Shown: positions 26,355 to 34,356 of the stretch, one piece after another
Numbering within the stretch: the stretch's first letter is position 1
How the letters are laid out: the number at the start of each line of letters is the position of its first letter
Assembly (NCBI GenBank): GCA_910587505.1
Contig: CAJULD010000010.1
Coordinates: 27,041 to 84,927 of the forward strand
DNA from: an uncultured Oscillospiraceae bacterium
GTDB taxonomy: Bacteria > Bacillota > Clostridia > Oscillospirales > Oscillospiraceae
Direction of reading: 5' to 3'
Length of the DNA: 57,887 nt
The notes under the pieces: model-generated
The model's input: only the letters and a program-made list of their open reading frames with translations
Database searches by the model: none
Told to the model about the DNA's origin: nothing
Position numbers and translations under genes: made by a program

Positions 26355-27108
26355 ACAGATCGTTCTTTCCGCCCGTGATCTGGACTTCTTTTACGGCACG
26401 GTCCAGGCGCTGCGCCATATCAGCCTGGACATTCCCGTCCGGCAGGCGACGGCGCTGATTGGGCCCTCCGGCTGTGGGAAGTCCACCTTTCTGCGCTGTC
26501 TGAACCGGATGAACGACCTGATTCCCGGCGCGCGGGCGGAAGGATCCCTGACCTTCCACGGGGAGGAGGTCTACGCCCGGCGGCGGGATGTCACCGAACT
26601 CCGCCGCCGGGTCGGTATGGTGTTCCAGAAGCCCAATCTGTTCCCCATGTCCATTTATGACAACGTGGCCTACGGACCCCGGCTTCACGGCGTGAAGAGC
26701 AGGGCGGCCCTGGACGGCACGGTGGAGCGCGCCCTGCGGGCCGCCGCCATCTGGGAGGAGGTGGAAAACCGGCTGAGACGCCCCGCGCTGTCCCTCTCCG
26801 GCGGACAGCAGCAGCGGCTGTGCATTGCCCGCGCTCTGGCGGTGGAGCCGGAGGTGCTGCTGCTGGATGAGGCCACCAGCGCCCTGGATCCAATTTCCAC
26901 GGCCCGGATCGAGGCGCTGCTGACAGAGCTGAAGCGAAGGTACACCCTGGTCCTGGTTACCCACAACATGCAGCAGGCCGCGCGTATCTCCGACCGGACG
27001 GCGTTCTTTCTGAATGGGGAACTGGTAGAGCAGGGCGCCACTGTCCAGGTGTTCTCCATGCCCCGCGACCGGCGCACGGAGGCGTATCTCACGGGGCGGT
27101 TTGGATAA
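26347..27108 (+). CDS. pstB: Phosphate ABC ATPase PstB
   Basis: 253 residues from GTG 26347 behind GGGGAGGAGGAG. Walker A GPSGCGKSTF (~38-47), the PstB-specific LRCLNRMNDLIPGA, Q-loop FQKPNLFPMS, signature LSGGQQQRLCIARALA, Walker B VLLLDEATSALDP and H-loop THNMQQAARISD. Energises phosphate import. No phoU follows, which is unusual for this operon; a convergent gene begins at once. Confidence 0.95.
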   Translation: MAEQIVLSARDLDFFYGTVQALRHISLDIPVRQATALIGPSGCGKSTFLRCLNRMNDLIPGARAEGSLTFHGEEVYARRRDVTELRRRVGMVFQKPNLFPMSIYDNVAYGPRLHGVKSRAALDGTVERALRAAAIWEEVENRLRRPALSLSGGQQQRLCIARALAVEPEVLLLDEATSALDPISTARIEALLTELKRRYTLVLVTHNMQQAARISDRTAFFLNGELVEQGATVQVFSMPRDRRTEAYLTGRFG

Positions 27109-27143
27109 ATGCCCCGTGAGCGCCCCGCTGCCCGTTTATCCAA
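27090..27143. terminator. Convergent terminator containing both stop codons
   Basis: TTGGATAAA (27101-27109) pairs with TTTATCCAA (27135-27143). The stops of pstB (27106-27108) and of the minus-strand nuclease gene (27136-27138) both lie in these arms. A second pairing is CACGGGGC/GCCCCGTG (27090-27097/27111-27118). Confidence 0.65.
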
Positions 27144-27861
27144 TATCGAACTGGCCGTAAAGCAGCTTGTGATCGCTGCTGGTTGTAAAGTGACCGCCGT
27201 TGATTCCGGAATCCAGGTCGGGCCAGCAAAGCACATGATCCAAATTCTCGCTGACGCCCGCAAAGTCCGGGAAAATCCGATCCAGGAGATATACCTCCTC
27301 ATCCAGTTCAAAATCAAAAATCCGATAGCCCTTCGTAATATTCAAATCCCCGGCAACCAGCACATAGTCGAATTTCCCGCTCCCGGCGGCAGCTACCGCA
27401 AATTTGGAGAACTTCTCCAGTCCCTCCACCAGTCCGCCGTCCAGGGAGGCGTGGCAGGTGTATACCGCCACCTTCAGACCGTCCGATGCCCGGGTCAGCT
27501 CCGCTACCGCCGGATAACGCAGGGGCGAACCCGAGTGGGAGCTGTATGAAAACAGGCACTGTTTCGGGGGAGCGTCAAAGGTAAAACCGGAGTTCGGAGA
27601 CACGGCGAACACATAATAATCCCCCTGTCCGTCTCCCTCCCGCAGCGCATGGCAGGTATACCCCGCATTTACCAACATTGCGTTCAGCGCCCCCTGACTG
27701 CCGCTGGTCTCCTGGAGGCAGATGAAATCAACAGGATGCTTTCCCGTGCCCGTCAGTTCCGCCAGCACCTCTTTCAGATCCTGCACCCGCCGGCTGGCGG
27801 TGCCGCTTGTTGACAAATCACCCCTGACATTCCAGGTAATAATGCCCAAATCCTTACTCAT
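27136..27861 (-). CDS. Endonuclease/exonuclease/phosphatase (DNase I/CdtB-fold) protein
   Basis: 241 residues; start ATG 27859-27861 overlaps the previous gene by 8 bases. All the fold's active-site motifs are seen in order: ITWNVRG (Asn), FICLQET (Glu), VYTCHAS (His), VLVAGDLNI (Asp/Asn), ENLDHVLCW and SSDHKLL (catalytic His). Members include DNases, CdtB toxins and phosphoinositide or sphingolipid phosphatases. There is no signal peptide, so it is either cytosolic or exported by another route. Translation is coupled to the helical protein upstream, which suggests a two-protein system. The exact substrate cannot be read from the sequence. Confidence 0.82.
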   Translation of the reverse strand: MSKDLGIITWNVRGDLSTSGTASRRVQDLKEVLAELTGTGKHPVDFICLQETSGSQGALNAMLVNAGYTCHALREGDGQGDYYVFAVSPNSGFTFDAPPKQCLFSYSSHSGSPLRYPAVAELTRASDGLKVAVYTCHASLDGGLVEGLEKFSKFAVAAAGSGKFDYVLVAGDLNITKGYRIFDFELDEEVYLLDRIFPDFAGVSENLDHVLCWPDLDSGINGGHFTTSSDHKLLYGQFDIG

Positions 27862-28744
27862 GGGCCGTACCTCCGGCGGACTGGATATAAGCCGCGATTC
27901 GATCTCTCCGCCTGCTGCTGAAGGACGGCGCGCCGCCCATATCCTTCATCCGTTTGACGTTGTGGGCGGAAATGGCCTTTCTGACCTCTTCCCTGGATTT
28001 GTCCACCTGCGTTTCCGCCATGTTGATTCTCTTCTCCATGGATTCCAGCTTCTCATCGGAGATGTCCGGGTCGATCAGGGCCTCCGCATATTTGCTCTTC
28101 AGGACGTTCACGGCCTCCTCCAGCTTCCCAATGGCGGCTAACTGGTAGTTGAAATACCTGATGTCCATCTCCGTCTGTACCTGGCTGTAGGAAAAGAGCA
28201 GCTCGTAGCGGATGTAGCTCTCCACAATTTCCGAGTTGTGGAACCAGCGCTGGTCCCTGTAGGAGTCGTTGGCCACCAGAACATGGAGGGTCAGGCCGGG
28301 ACAGATGGATTCCGATTTGATGCTGTAGTTGAAAGTGATCTCGGAAGAGGCGGCCAGGATATTCATCGCGCCCATAATCAGGTTTGTTGCGACGGCGGCG
28401 GCCATGCCCCGGAAGTCCGCTACCGTCGCAATGGCCTCTTTGGCTTTCTCATCCAGACTCTGCTCCTGCCCGGAGCCGGGGAAGATGGCGTCCACGGCGC
28501 CCTGAATCACGTCCTGAAGATTTTTGAGCGTCACCTCGTCCAGCTGGCGGAAGTCGTACTTTTCGGCAGCGCCGATGCGGATGATGCTGCCGTATTCGCC
28601 GCCGTAGTATTCCTTCACCTTGCCCAGAAACTCCTCCCTGTGCTTCCTGGCCTTCTCGTCCAGAGTCTGCTGGATTTCCTGGATATAATTCTGAAACTCC
28701 TGGTTTTGCCGCTGCTGGTCCTCAATAGACTTTGATTTTCCCAT
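27854..28744 (-). CDS. Unknown helical/coiled-coil protein with central hydrophobic segment
   Basis: 296 residues from ATG 28742-28744 behind AAAGGAG; an earlier in-frame ATG at 28762 lacks a site. N-terminal coiled coil (~8-40), then a short hydrophobic stretch GMAAAVATNLIMGAMNIL (~113-130), a beta-like SSEITFNYSIKSE region, and a long C-terminal coiled coil (~190-255) ending in a basic tail. No signal peptide and no recognised family. Two helical arms around one hydrophobic segment recall alpha-helical pore-forming proteins, but that is only a shape argument. First gene of a two-gene unit with the DNase I-fold protein. Confidence 0.7.
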   Translation of the reverse strand: MGKSKSIEDQQRQNQEFQNYIQEIQQTLDEKARKHREEFLGKVKEYYGGEYGSIIRIGAAEKYDFRQLDEVTLKNLQDVIQGAVDAIFPGSGQEQSLDEKAKEAIATVADFRGMAAAVATNLIMGAMNILAASSEITFNYSIKSESICPGLTLHVLVANDSYRDQRWFHNSEIVESYIRYELLFSYSQVQTEMDIRYFNYQLAAIGKLEEAVNVLKSKYAEALIDPDISDEKLESMEKRINMAETQVDKSREEVRKAISAHNVKRMKDMGGAPSFSSRRRDRIAAYIQSAGGTAHE

Positions 28745-28810
28745 GATTGAAGCTCCTTTCATATTTGGGATTGGCCGGATACCGCTCCCTTCCTACAGTA
28801 TAGAGGACGC

Positions 28811-28868
28811 TATACTCTTTTGATAAAGAGTATACGGGACGATGCCGGCATCGTCCCGTATACTCTTT
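28811..28868. promoter_or_regulatory. 44-bp perfect palindrome with a competing hairpin
   Basis: Bases 28825-28846 are the exact reverse complement of 28847-28868, with no loop. The outer 10-mer AAAGAGTATA/TATACTCTTT occurs a third time at 28811-28820, so 28811-28834 can form a different hairpin with loop TGAT. The palindrome is ~80 bp upstream of the minus-strand two-gene unit; a TTGACA (28873-28868, minus strand) abuts it. Confidence 0.85.
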
Positions 28869-28971
28869 GTCAAGATCCAATTTCACGTAATATCCACAGC
28901 CGCCTTCAGCGCCGGAACGGCTGCCCCGCTCCCGGCCGGATTTGATTTCCATGGATTCGCCAATTTCCGTA

Positions 28972-29001
28972 TTGACAGCCCGCGCCGCTTTCAAGTATAA
29001 T
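28972..29001 (+). promoter_or_regulatory. Promoter of the pyrimidine operon
   Basis: TTGACA (28972-28977) and TATAAT (28996-29001), spacer 18. The leader before pyrC is only ~45 bases, so there is no room for a PyrR-type attenuator. Confidence 0.75.
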
Positions 29002-29047
29002 GAAATGACTGAAAAGCGGCCTCCGGGCCGGGAAGGGAGCGGATTTC

Positions 29048-30319
29048 TTGAACTGTTTGCTGAAAAACGGGCTGCTGTTTACGGACGCGGGCTTTCGCGC
29101 CGCCGATATTTCCATTGCGGAGGGGCGTATTGTTTCTGTTGCCGGGGGACTGGACGCACTTCCCGGCGCTGTTACCGTTGACCTTCATCATGCCGCCGTG
29201 TTTCCCGGTTTCGTTGATGTCCATGTTCATCTTCGAGAGCCGGGGTTTTCTTATAAGGAGACCATCCGTACCGGCACGCTTTCCGCCGCCCGGGGCGGCT
29301 TTACCCATGTGTGTGCCATGCCCAATCTGAACCCGGTTCCCGACAGCCTGGAGACGCTGAACGTCCAGCGGGCGGTCATTGCCCGGGACGGGGCGGTCCA
29401 CGTCCATCCCTACGGCGCGATTACCCGCGGGGAGGCGGGGGAGTCCCTTTCGGACATGGAGGCCATGGCCCCGTATGTGGCGGGATTCTCCGACGACGGC
29501 CGGGGGGTGCAGAGCCGGGAGATGATGCGCAGCGCCATGCTGGAAGCCAGGCGGCTGGGGAAGATCATCGCCGCCCACTGCGAGGACAACGCGCTGCTGC
29601 GGGGCGGCTGTATTCATGACGGAGACTATGCCCGCGCCCACGGTCACCGGGGCATCTGCTCCGAAAGCGAATGGGGACAGATCGCGCGGGATCTGGAGCT
29701 GGCGGAGGAGACGGGCTGCGCCTATCACGTCTGCCACATCTCCACGAAAGAGAGCGTGGACCTGATCCGCCGGGCCAGGGCGCGGGGCGTGGACGTGACA
29801 TGCGAGACCGGGCCTCACTATCTGGTGTTCTGCGACGGGGATTTGCAGGAGGACGGCCGGTTCAGGATGAATCCCCCCATCCGGTCACGAGAGGACCGGG
29901 CGGCCCTCATCGAGGGCCTGCTGGACGGGACCATCGACATGATCGCCACTGACCACGCTCCCCACTCTGCGGAGGAGAAGAGCCGGGGACTGGAGAAAAG
30001 CGCTATGGGCGTGGTGGGACTGGAGACGGCCTTCGCCGCCGTATACACCCATCTGGTAAAGCCGGGGAAGCTCCCTGTAGCGCGGCTTCTGGCGCTGCTC
30101 CACGATAACGCCGCCCGGCGGTTCGGCTTCGGTACGCCTCTTGAAGCCGGCCAGCCGGCGGACCTGACGGTCTTCGACCTGGACAGGTCCTTCACCGTGG
30201 ACCCGGCGCAGTTCCAGACCATGGGCCGGGCCACGCCCTTTGCCGGAATGGAGCTGTACGGCGTGTGCAAACTGACGATGGTGGACGGGCGGGTCGTCTG
30301 GCGGGAGGAAGAGCAATGA
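29048..30319 (+). CDS. pyrC: Dihydroorotase
   Basis: 423 residues from TTG 29048, behind GGAAGGGAG. Class I dihydroorotase of the amidohydrolase superfamily: metal motif DVHVHLREPG (~55-64), HCEDNAL, the histidines in YHVCHISTKES, and DHAPHSAEEK with the catalytic Asp. Closes carbamoyl-aspartate to dihydroorotate. First gene of a pyr operon; it ends in an ATGA overlap with pyrK. Confidence 0.95.
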   Translation: MNCLLKNGLLFTDAGFRAADISIAEGRIVSVAGGLDALPGAVTVDLHHAAVFPGFVDVHVHLREPGFSYKETIRTGTLSAARGGFTHVCAMPNLNPVPDSLETLNVQRAVIARDGAVHVHPYGAITRGEAGESLSDMEAMAPYVAGFSDDGRGVQSREMMRSAMLEARRLGKIIAAHCEDNALLRGGCIHDGDYARAHGHRGICSESEWGQIARDLELAEETGCAYHVCHISTKESVDLIRRARARGVDVTCETGPHYLVFCDGDLQEDGRFRMNPPIRSREDRAALIEGLLDGTIDMIATDHAPHSAEEKSRGLEKSAMGVVGLETAFAAVYTHLVKPGKLPVARLLALLHDNAARRFGFGTPLEAGQPADLTVFDLDRSFTVDPAQFQTMGRATPFAGMELYGVCKLTMVDGRVVWREEEQ

Positions 30320-31044
30320 CACAGGGTATTTATCGTGTAGAATATAACAGAAATCTGGCGACAGACGTCTGGAAAATGCGCCTCTCCGGCGACACCGGCG
30401 CCATCACCGCGCCGGGACAGTTCGTGAACATCAGATTAGAAGGCTTTTTCCTCCGCCGGCCCATCTCCGTCTGCGACTGGGACGGGGAGGGAATTACCAT
30501 CATCTATAAGGTCGTGGGAGGGGGTACCGCCGCCCTTCGCGACGTGGAGCCGGGGCAGGATCTGGACCTGCTGTGCGGACTGGGAAACGGGTTCGACGTG
30601 TCGAAATGCGGGGACCGGACGCTGGTCATCGGCGGCGGCGCGGGCGTTCCGCCCATGTACGGCCTGGCGAAGGCCATACTGAAGGCGGGAAAAACACCGG
30701 TTGCCATTCTGGGCTTCAACAAAAAGGAAGAAATCTTTTATGAGGACGAGTTCCGGGAGCTGGGAGTGGAAACCATTGTGACCACCGTGGACGGCAGCTA
30801 TGGAACAAAAGGCTTTGTTACCGGCGCGATGAAGCCCCCCTACGACTACTTCTGCGCCTGCGGCCCCCAGCCCATGCTGAGGGCGGTGTACGACGCTGCG
30901 CCCACCTCCGGCCTTCTCAGCTTTGAGGAGCGGATGGGCTGCGGCTTTGGGGCCTGCATGGGGTGCTCCTGTGAGACGAAATACGGAAACAGGCGTATAT
31001 GCAGGGACGGACCGGTGCTGGAAAAGGAGGAGATCATATGGTAG
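30316..31044 (+). CDS. pyrK: Dihydroorotate dehydrogenase electron-transfer subunit PyrK
   Basis: 242 residues from ATG 30316 (an earlier in-frame start inside pyrC was rejected). FAD domain with LRRPISVCDW, nucleotide domain with VIGGGAGVPPMYGLAKA, and a C-terminal 2Fe-2S cluster with cysteines in CGFGACMGCSC and a fourth in RRICRDGPVL. Passes electrons from PyrD to NAD. Overlaps pyrD by 7 bases. Confidence 0.95.
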   Translation: MTQGIYRVEYNRNLATDVWKMRLSGDTGAITAPGQFVNIRLEGFFLRRPISVCDWDGEGITIIYKVVGGGTAALRDVEPGQDLDLLCGLGNGFDVSKCGDRTLVIGGGAGVPPMYGLAKAILKAGKTPVAILGFNKKEEIFYEDEFRELGVETIVTTVDGSYGTKGFVTGAMKPPYDYFCACGPQPMLRAVYDAAPTSGLLSFEERMGCGFGACMGCSCETKYGNRRICRDGPVLEKEEIIW

Positions 31045-31955
31045 ATACGAAAGTGACCCTCTCAGGGATCGTGCTGGACAACCCGGTCATCCCCGCCAGC
31101 GGGACCTTCGGTTACGGGCGGGAATTCGCGGAATTTTACGATCTGGACTGTCTGGGGACCTTCTCCTTCAAGGGGACCACAAGGGAGCCCCGCTTCGGCA
31201 ATCCCACCCCCCGTATTGCGGAAACTCCCGGCGGGATGCTCAACGCCGTGGGCCTGCAAAATCCGGGGGTGGAGCGGGTGATTGCGGAGGAGCTGCCCCG
31301 GATGCGGGAAATTTTTCACAAGCCGGTGATGGCCAACATCAGCGGGTTCTCCGTCGATGACTACGTGTACGCCTGCGCCCGGCTGGATAAAGAGGAACAG
31401 GTGGGGTGGCTGGAGGTCAACATCTCCTGCCCCAACGTCCACGGGGGCGGCATGGCCTTCGGGGCCAGCCCCGGAGCGGCGGCGGAGGTGACCCGCGCCG
31501 TGAAGGCGGTTACAACAAAACCGGTCTACATGAAGCTCAGCCCCAACGTCACGGACATCGCCGCCGTGGCCAGGGCCTGCGAGGACGCGGGGGCCGACGG
31601 GGTGAGCCTCATCAATACGCTGCTGGCCATGCGAATCGACCTGAAAAGGAGAAAACCTTTACTGGCCAACGGAACCGGCGGTCTGTCCGGCCCTGCCGTC
31701 TTCCCGGTGGCGGTGCGGATGGTGTATCAGGTCTACGAGGCGGTCCGCATCCCCATTATCGGCATGGGGGGCGTCAGCTCGGCGGAGGACGTGATTGAAA
31801 TGATGCTGGCGGGCGCCGCGGCGGTGGAGGTGGGCGCGGCCAACCTGGTAAACCCCTTCGCCTGCCGGGACATCATCGAGGACCTGCCGCGGGTCATGGA
31901 AAAATACGGGATCAACAGTCTGAGGGAAATTACAGGAGGCGCGCACAATGGGTAA
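31038..31955 (+). CDS. pyrD: Dihydroorotate dehydrogenase (type 1B) catalytic subunit
   Basis: 305 residues from ATG 31038 behind AAAAGGAGG. TIM barrel with FMN: NPVIPASGTFGYGREF, GLQNPGVERVI, the catalytic Cys in EVNISCPNVHGGG, VYMKLSPNVTDIA and PIIGMGGVSSAEDVIEMMLAGA. The Cys base and the adjacent pyrK define the NAD-linked class 1B enzyme. Overlaps pyrF by 8 bases. Confidence 0.96.
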   Translation: MVDTKVTLSGIVLDNPVIPASGTFGYGREFAEFYDLDCLGTFSFKGTTREPRFGNPTPRIAETPGGMLNAVGLQNPGVERVIAEELPRMREIFHKPVMANISGFSVDDYVYACARLDKEEQVGWLEVNISCPNVHGGGMAFGASPGAAAEVTRAVKAVTTKPVYMKLSPNVTDIAAVARACEDAGADGVSLINTLLAMRIDLKRRKPLLANGTGGLSGPAVFPVAVRMVYQVYEAVRIPIIGMGGVSSAEDVIEMMLAGAAAVEVGAANLVNPFACRDIIEDLPRVMEKYGINSLREITGGAHNG

Positions 31956-32652
31956 GGATGTTATCATTGCACTGGATTTCGACAGTCGGGAGAGGACGCT
32001 GAGCTTTCTGGACCGCTTCGCGGCGGAGGAGCGAAAACCCTTCGTAAAGACCGGCATGGAGCTGTACTACGCCGAGGGGCCCTCCATCGTCCGGGAGATC
32101 CGGGCCCGGGGGCACAAAATCTTTCTGGACCTGAAGCTCCACGACATTCCCAACACGGTTAAGAAGGCCATGGCGGTGCTCTCCGGGCTGGGCGTGGACA
32201 TGTTGAATCTTCACGCCGCCGGGACAAAGGCCATGATGGAGGCCGCGCTGGAGGGCCTGACCCGGCCGGACGGAACCCGGCCTCTGCTCATTGCCGTGAC
32301 CCAGCTGACCTCCACCAGCCAGGAGCGGATGGAATCTGACCTGCTCATTGAAAAGCCTCTGGATCAGGTGGTGATGCACTACGCCAGGTGCGCCGCCGAA
32401 GCCGGACTGGCGGGGGTGGTCTGCTCCCCGCTGGAGGCCGGGAAGGTCCACGAGGTCTGCGGCGCGGGGTTTGTCACCGTCACCCCCGGCGTGCGCTTCG
32501 CCGGCGGCGAGGTGGGGGACCAGGTCCGGGTCACCACTCCGGCCAGAGCACGGGAGCTGGGCAGCGACTATATCGTGGTAGGCCGTCCCATCACCCAGGC
32601 GGAGGACCCCGTGGCTGCGTACCGGCGGTGCGTGGAGGAATTTGTGGGATGA
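31948..32652 (+). CDS. pyrF: Orotidine 5'-phosphate decarboxylase
   Basis: 234 residues. IALDFDSRERTLSFLD, catalytic KIFLDLKLHDIPNTV (Lys and Asp pairs), VTPGVRFAGGEVGDQ and YIVVGRPITQAEDP. Makes UMP from OMP. Last of the tightly overlapping pyrCKDF set. Confidence 0.96.
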   Translation: MGKDVIIALDFDSRERTLSFLDRFAAEERKPFVKTGMELYYAEGPSIVREIRARGHKIFLDLKLHDIPNTVKKAMAVLSGLGVDMLNLHAAGTKAMMEAALEGLTRPDGTRPLLIAVTQLTSTSQERMESDLLIEKPLDQVVMHYARCAAEAGLAGVVCSPLEAGKVHEVCGAGFVTVTPGVRFAGGEVGDQVRVTTPARARELGSDYIVVGRPITQAEDPVAAYRRCVEEFVG

Positions 32653-32655
32653 GCC

Positions 32656-33654
32656 ATGTGGAAGACGATTCTGTTTGATCTGGACGGCACGCTGACCGAC
32701 TCCGCGCCGGGAATCCTCAACTCCATTTCCTGCGCGCTGGACCATTTCGGCGTGCACATGGAGCGGGAGGAGATGATGAAATTCATCGGCCCGCCGCTGC
32801 TGGAGTCCCTGTCGGAGTACTGCGGGTTCAGCCGGGAGCAGTCCCTGGCGGCTATTGAGAAATTCCGGGAGTATTTCACCGAAAAGGGCTGGCTGGAGAA
32901 TGCGCCCTATCCCGGCGTGGCGAAGCTTTTGCAGGACCTCAGGATGGCGGGTCTGCGCCTGATGGTAGCCACCTCCAAGCCGGAGGTTCAGGCGGTGCGC
33001 ATTTTGAAGCATTTTGGTCTGGCGGAGTATTTTGACCGCATTTTCGGCGCGCCTGCGGGCAACGAGGACGGGGCGCGGAAGGCCTCCGTCATCCGCCGGG
33101 CCCTCAGCTATGTGGGCAATGATACCTCCTCCGTGGTCATGGTGGGCGACCGCTGGCACGACGTGACGGGGGCCCACGAGGCAGGGATCCCCTGTATCGG
33201 GGTGCTGTACGGTTATGGGAACCGGAAGGAATTTGAAGAAGCGGACGCGGAGTTTGTCGCAGAGGATCTGGCGGCTCTGCGGCATCTGCTGCTCTTCGAC
33301 GTGGAGCTGGCTCGGGGCTGGGTGAGGGCCTTCGGCGCCGGGATGGATATGGAGCGCGTCCGGGAGGCGGGCTACGTCTGCCTGTGGCCCCCGAAGCCCC
33401 GGAACGGCGCCCCCGTGCTGGAGGGCGAGGCGGCAAGGCAGGCATTTGACGCCCTGTCATACGACACCGCCTTTATTTTCCAGGGAGGAAGCAGAGGGAT
33501 CACCCGGACGGGCGTCACCGCCAGGATTACCGCCGCTGAACTGGCCCGGATAGAAGGGTTTGACATTTATGTAGTAGACAGGGATTTCCGCTGGACCTAC
33601 GTCCACACCCACGAGGACGGGTGGATGGGGCCGTACTTCTGCCAGCTGGATTAA
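32656..33654 (+). CDS. HAD phosphatase fused to a DUF4275-like domain
   Basis: 332 residues. Residues 1-~212 are a phosphoglycolate-phosphatase-like HAD hydrolase: FDLDGTLTDS (nucleophile and acid Asp), ATSKPE, and VMVGDRWHDVTGA. Residues ~215-332 are a separate domain whose end (DIYVVDRDFRWTYVHTHED, then GPYF) resembles DUF4275 proteins, which are usually separate genes. The ATG lies three bases after the pyrF stop, so it is co-transcribed with pyrimidine genes; a nucleotide or sugar-phosphate housecleaning role is possible. The 3' end overlaps a convergent pseudogene by four bases. Confidence 0.8.
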   Translation: MWKTILFDLDGTLTDSAPGILNSISCALDHFGVHMEREEMMKFIGPPLLESLSEYCGFSREQSLAAIEKFREYFTEKGWLENAPYPGVAKLLQDLRMAGLRLMVATSKPEVQAVRILKHFGLAEYFDRIFGAPAGNEDGARKASVIRRALSYVGNDTSSVVMVGDRWHDVTGAHEAGIPCIGVLYGYGNRKEFEEADAEFVAEDLAALRHLLLFDVELARGWVRAFGAGMDMERVREAGYVCLWPPKPRNGAPVLEGEAARQAFDALSYDTAFIFQGGSRGITRTGVTARITAAELARIEGFDIYVVDRDFRWTYVHTHEDGWMGPYFCQLD

Positions 33655-33872
33655 GGCGTAAGGGGACGCAGGCCCTCCAGGGTCAGCTGGACGCCCAGGC
33701 GGAAGCCCGGGGTGAAGCTGTCCGGATGGCCTGCACAGCCAATATTCATGATGGCATTTCAGAGATTTTCAAATTCCTCGCAGGTCAGCCGCTGCTCCGC
33801 GGCCTGAACAGCTTCTTCCGCCGATTGCGGGGAATCTAATAATTCAAATAAATTTTTCAGCGGTTGGCTCAT
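33651..33872 (-). pseudogene. Small DUF6809-like accessory-element protein with an in-frame stop
   Basis: Reading starts at ATG 33870-33872 behind a GGAG site (MSQPLKNLFELLDSPQSAEE...) and runs 37 codons to TGA at 33761-33759. It continues in the same frame for 36 codons to TAA at 33653-33651. The second part ends FTPGFRLGVQLTLEGL, the GFxLGxxLxxE signature of small prophage/ICE proteins (DUF6809-like, from memory). One nonsense change thus splits a normal-length (~73 aa) gene. Confidence 0.6.
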
Positions 33873-33890
33873 AATATTACCATCTCCAGG

Positions 33891-33928
33891 AACATTAAAC
33901 TGGCCGTTATTACAGCTGGTTTAATGTT
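33891..33928. promoter_or_regulatory. Inverted repeat between the pseudogene and a regulator remnant
   Basis: AACATTAAAC (33891-33900) and GTTTAATGTT (33919-33928), 18-base gap. It lies between divergent remnants and looks like a former operator/promoter region of an XRE-type regulator. Confidence 0.5.
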
Positions 33929-33954
33929 TCCTGCCAAGGTGATCTGGAGGAGTA

Positions 33955-34026
33955 ATGGCGGATTATTTTAAGGTATCGCTTGATTATCTGGTCGGGCGGA
34001 CGGATAATCCGGAGGTTAACCGGTAA
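33955..34026 (+). pseudogene. C-terminal remnant of an XRE-family regulator
   Basis: Twenty-three codons read MADYFKVSLDYLVGRTDNPE then VNR and stop. ADYF-VSLDYLVGRTDNPE is the usual end of the helix-turn-helix domain in Cro/CI-type regulators; the rest of the gene is missing. With the neighbouring pseudogene it marks an old prophage/ICE scar. Confidence 0.75.
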
Positions 34027-34204
34027 GGCCGGCAAAAGCAGGTTTGCGCAGAGGTGCAATAGCGCGCGTCCCCCTTGCAGGGAGTACCCCTTTAACAGGG
34101 CGACAGCCGGAGTCCTTCAACCACCAGTCTCCTGGAAGAAGAACCGCTCGTTCACGGGGCGTCCAATACTCTTCATTTCCGCCCAATGTCCGATGCAGGG
34201 GATT

Positions 34205-34231
34205 CTTAAACCGTAGGTTTAAGTGATTTTT
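34205..34231 (+). terminator. Intrinsic-terminator-like hairpin before pyrE
   Basis: CTTAAACC (34205-34212), loop GTA, GGTTTAAG (34216-34223), followed by TGATTTTTT. Bases 34027-34204 before it hold no recognisable gene. Confidence 0.55.
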
Positions 34232-34232
34232 T

Positions 34233-34333
34233 GGTTACTTTTTGTTCACACAAAAAGTAACCCGGGGTCCGGGGCCGGAAGCCCCGAAGGCAACGAAAAG
34301 AAAAAAACCACCCTGCCGCGCGAAGCGCGGCAG
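34233..34333 (+). repeat. Dispersed hairpin repeat, copy 1
   Basis: GGTTACTTTTTGT (34233-34245), loop TCAC, ACAAAAAGTAACC (34250-34262). A GC-rich part (GGGGCCGGAAGCCCCG) and a second hairpin CTGCCGCG/CGCGGCAG (34313-34320/34326-34333) follow. An inverted related copy is at 36496-36592. Confidence 0.7.
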
Positions 34334-34356
34334 AGAAGAGAAGAAAAGGAGCGACT

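Noticed and set aside
28722..28994. 90-codon minus-strand frame across the palindrome
   Set aside because: It lies over the palindrome and promoter region, has no good start signal and no recognisable content.
29002..29047. PyrR-type attenuator upstream of pyrC
   Set aside because: The leader is too short and lacks terminator/antiterminator stems or a PyrR-binding loop.
31930..33285. 451-codon frame antisense to pyrF and the HAD gene
   Set aside because: Both plus-strand genes carry full family motifs and tight operon spacing.
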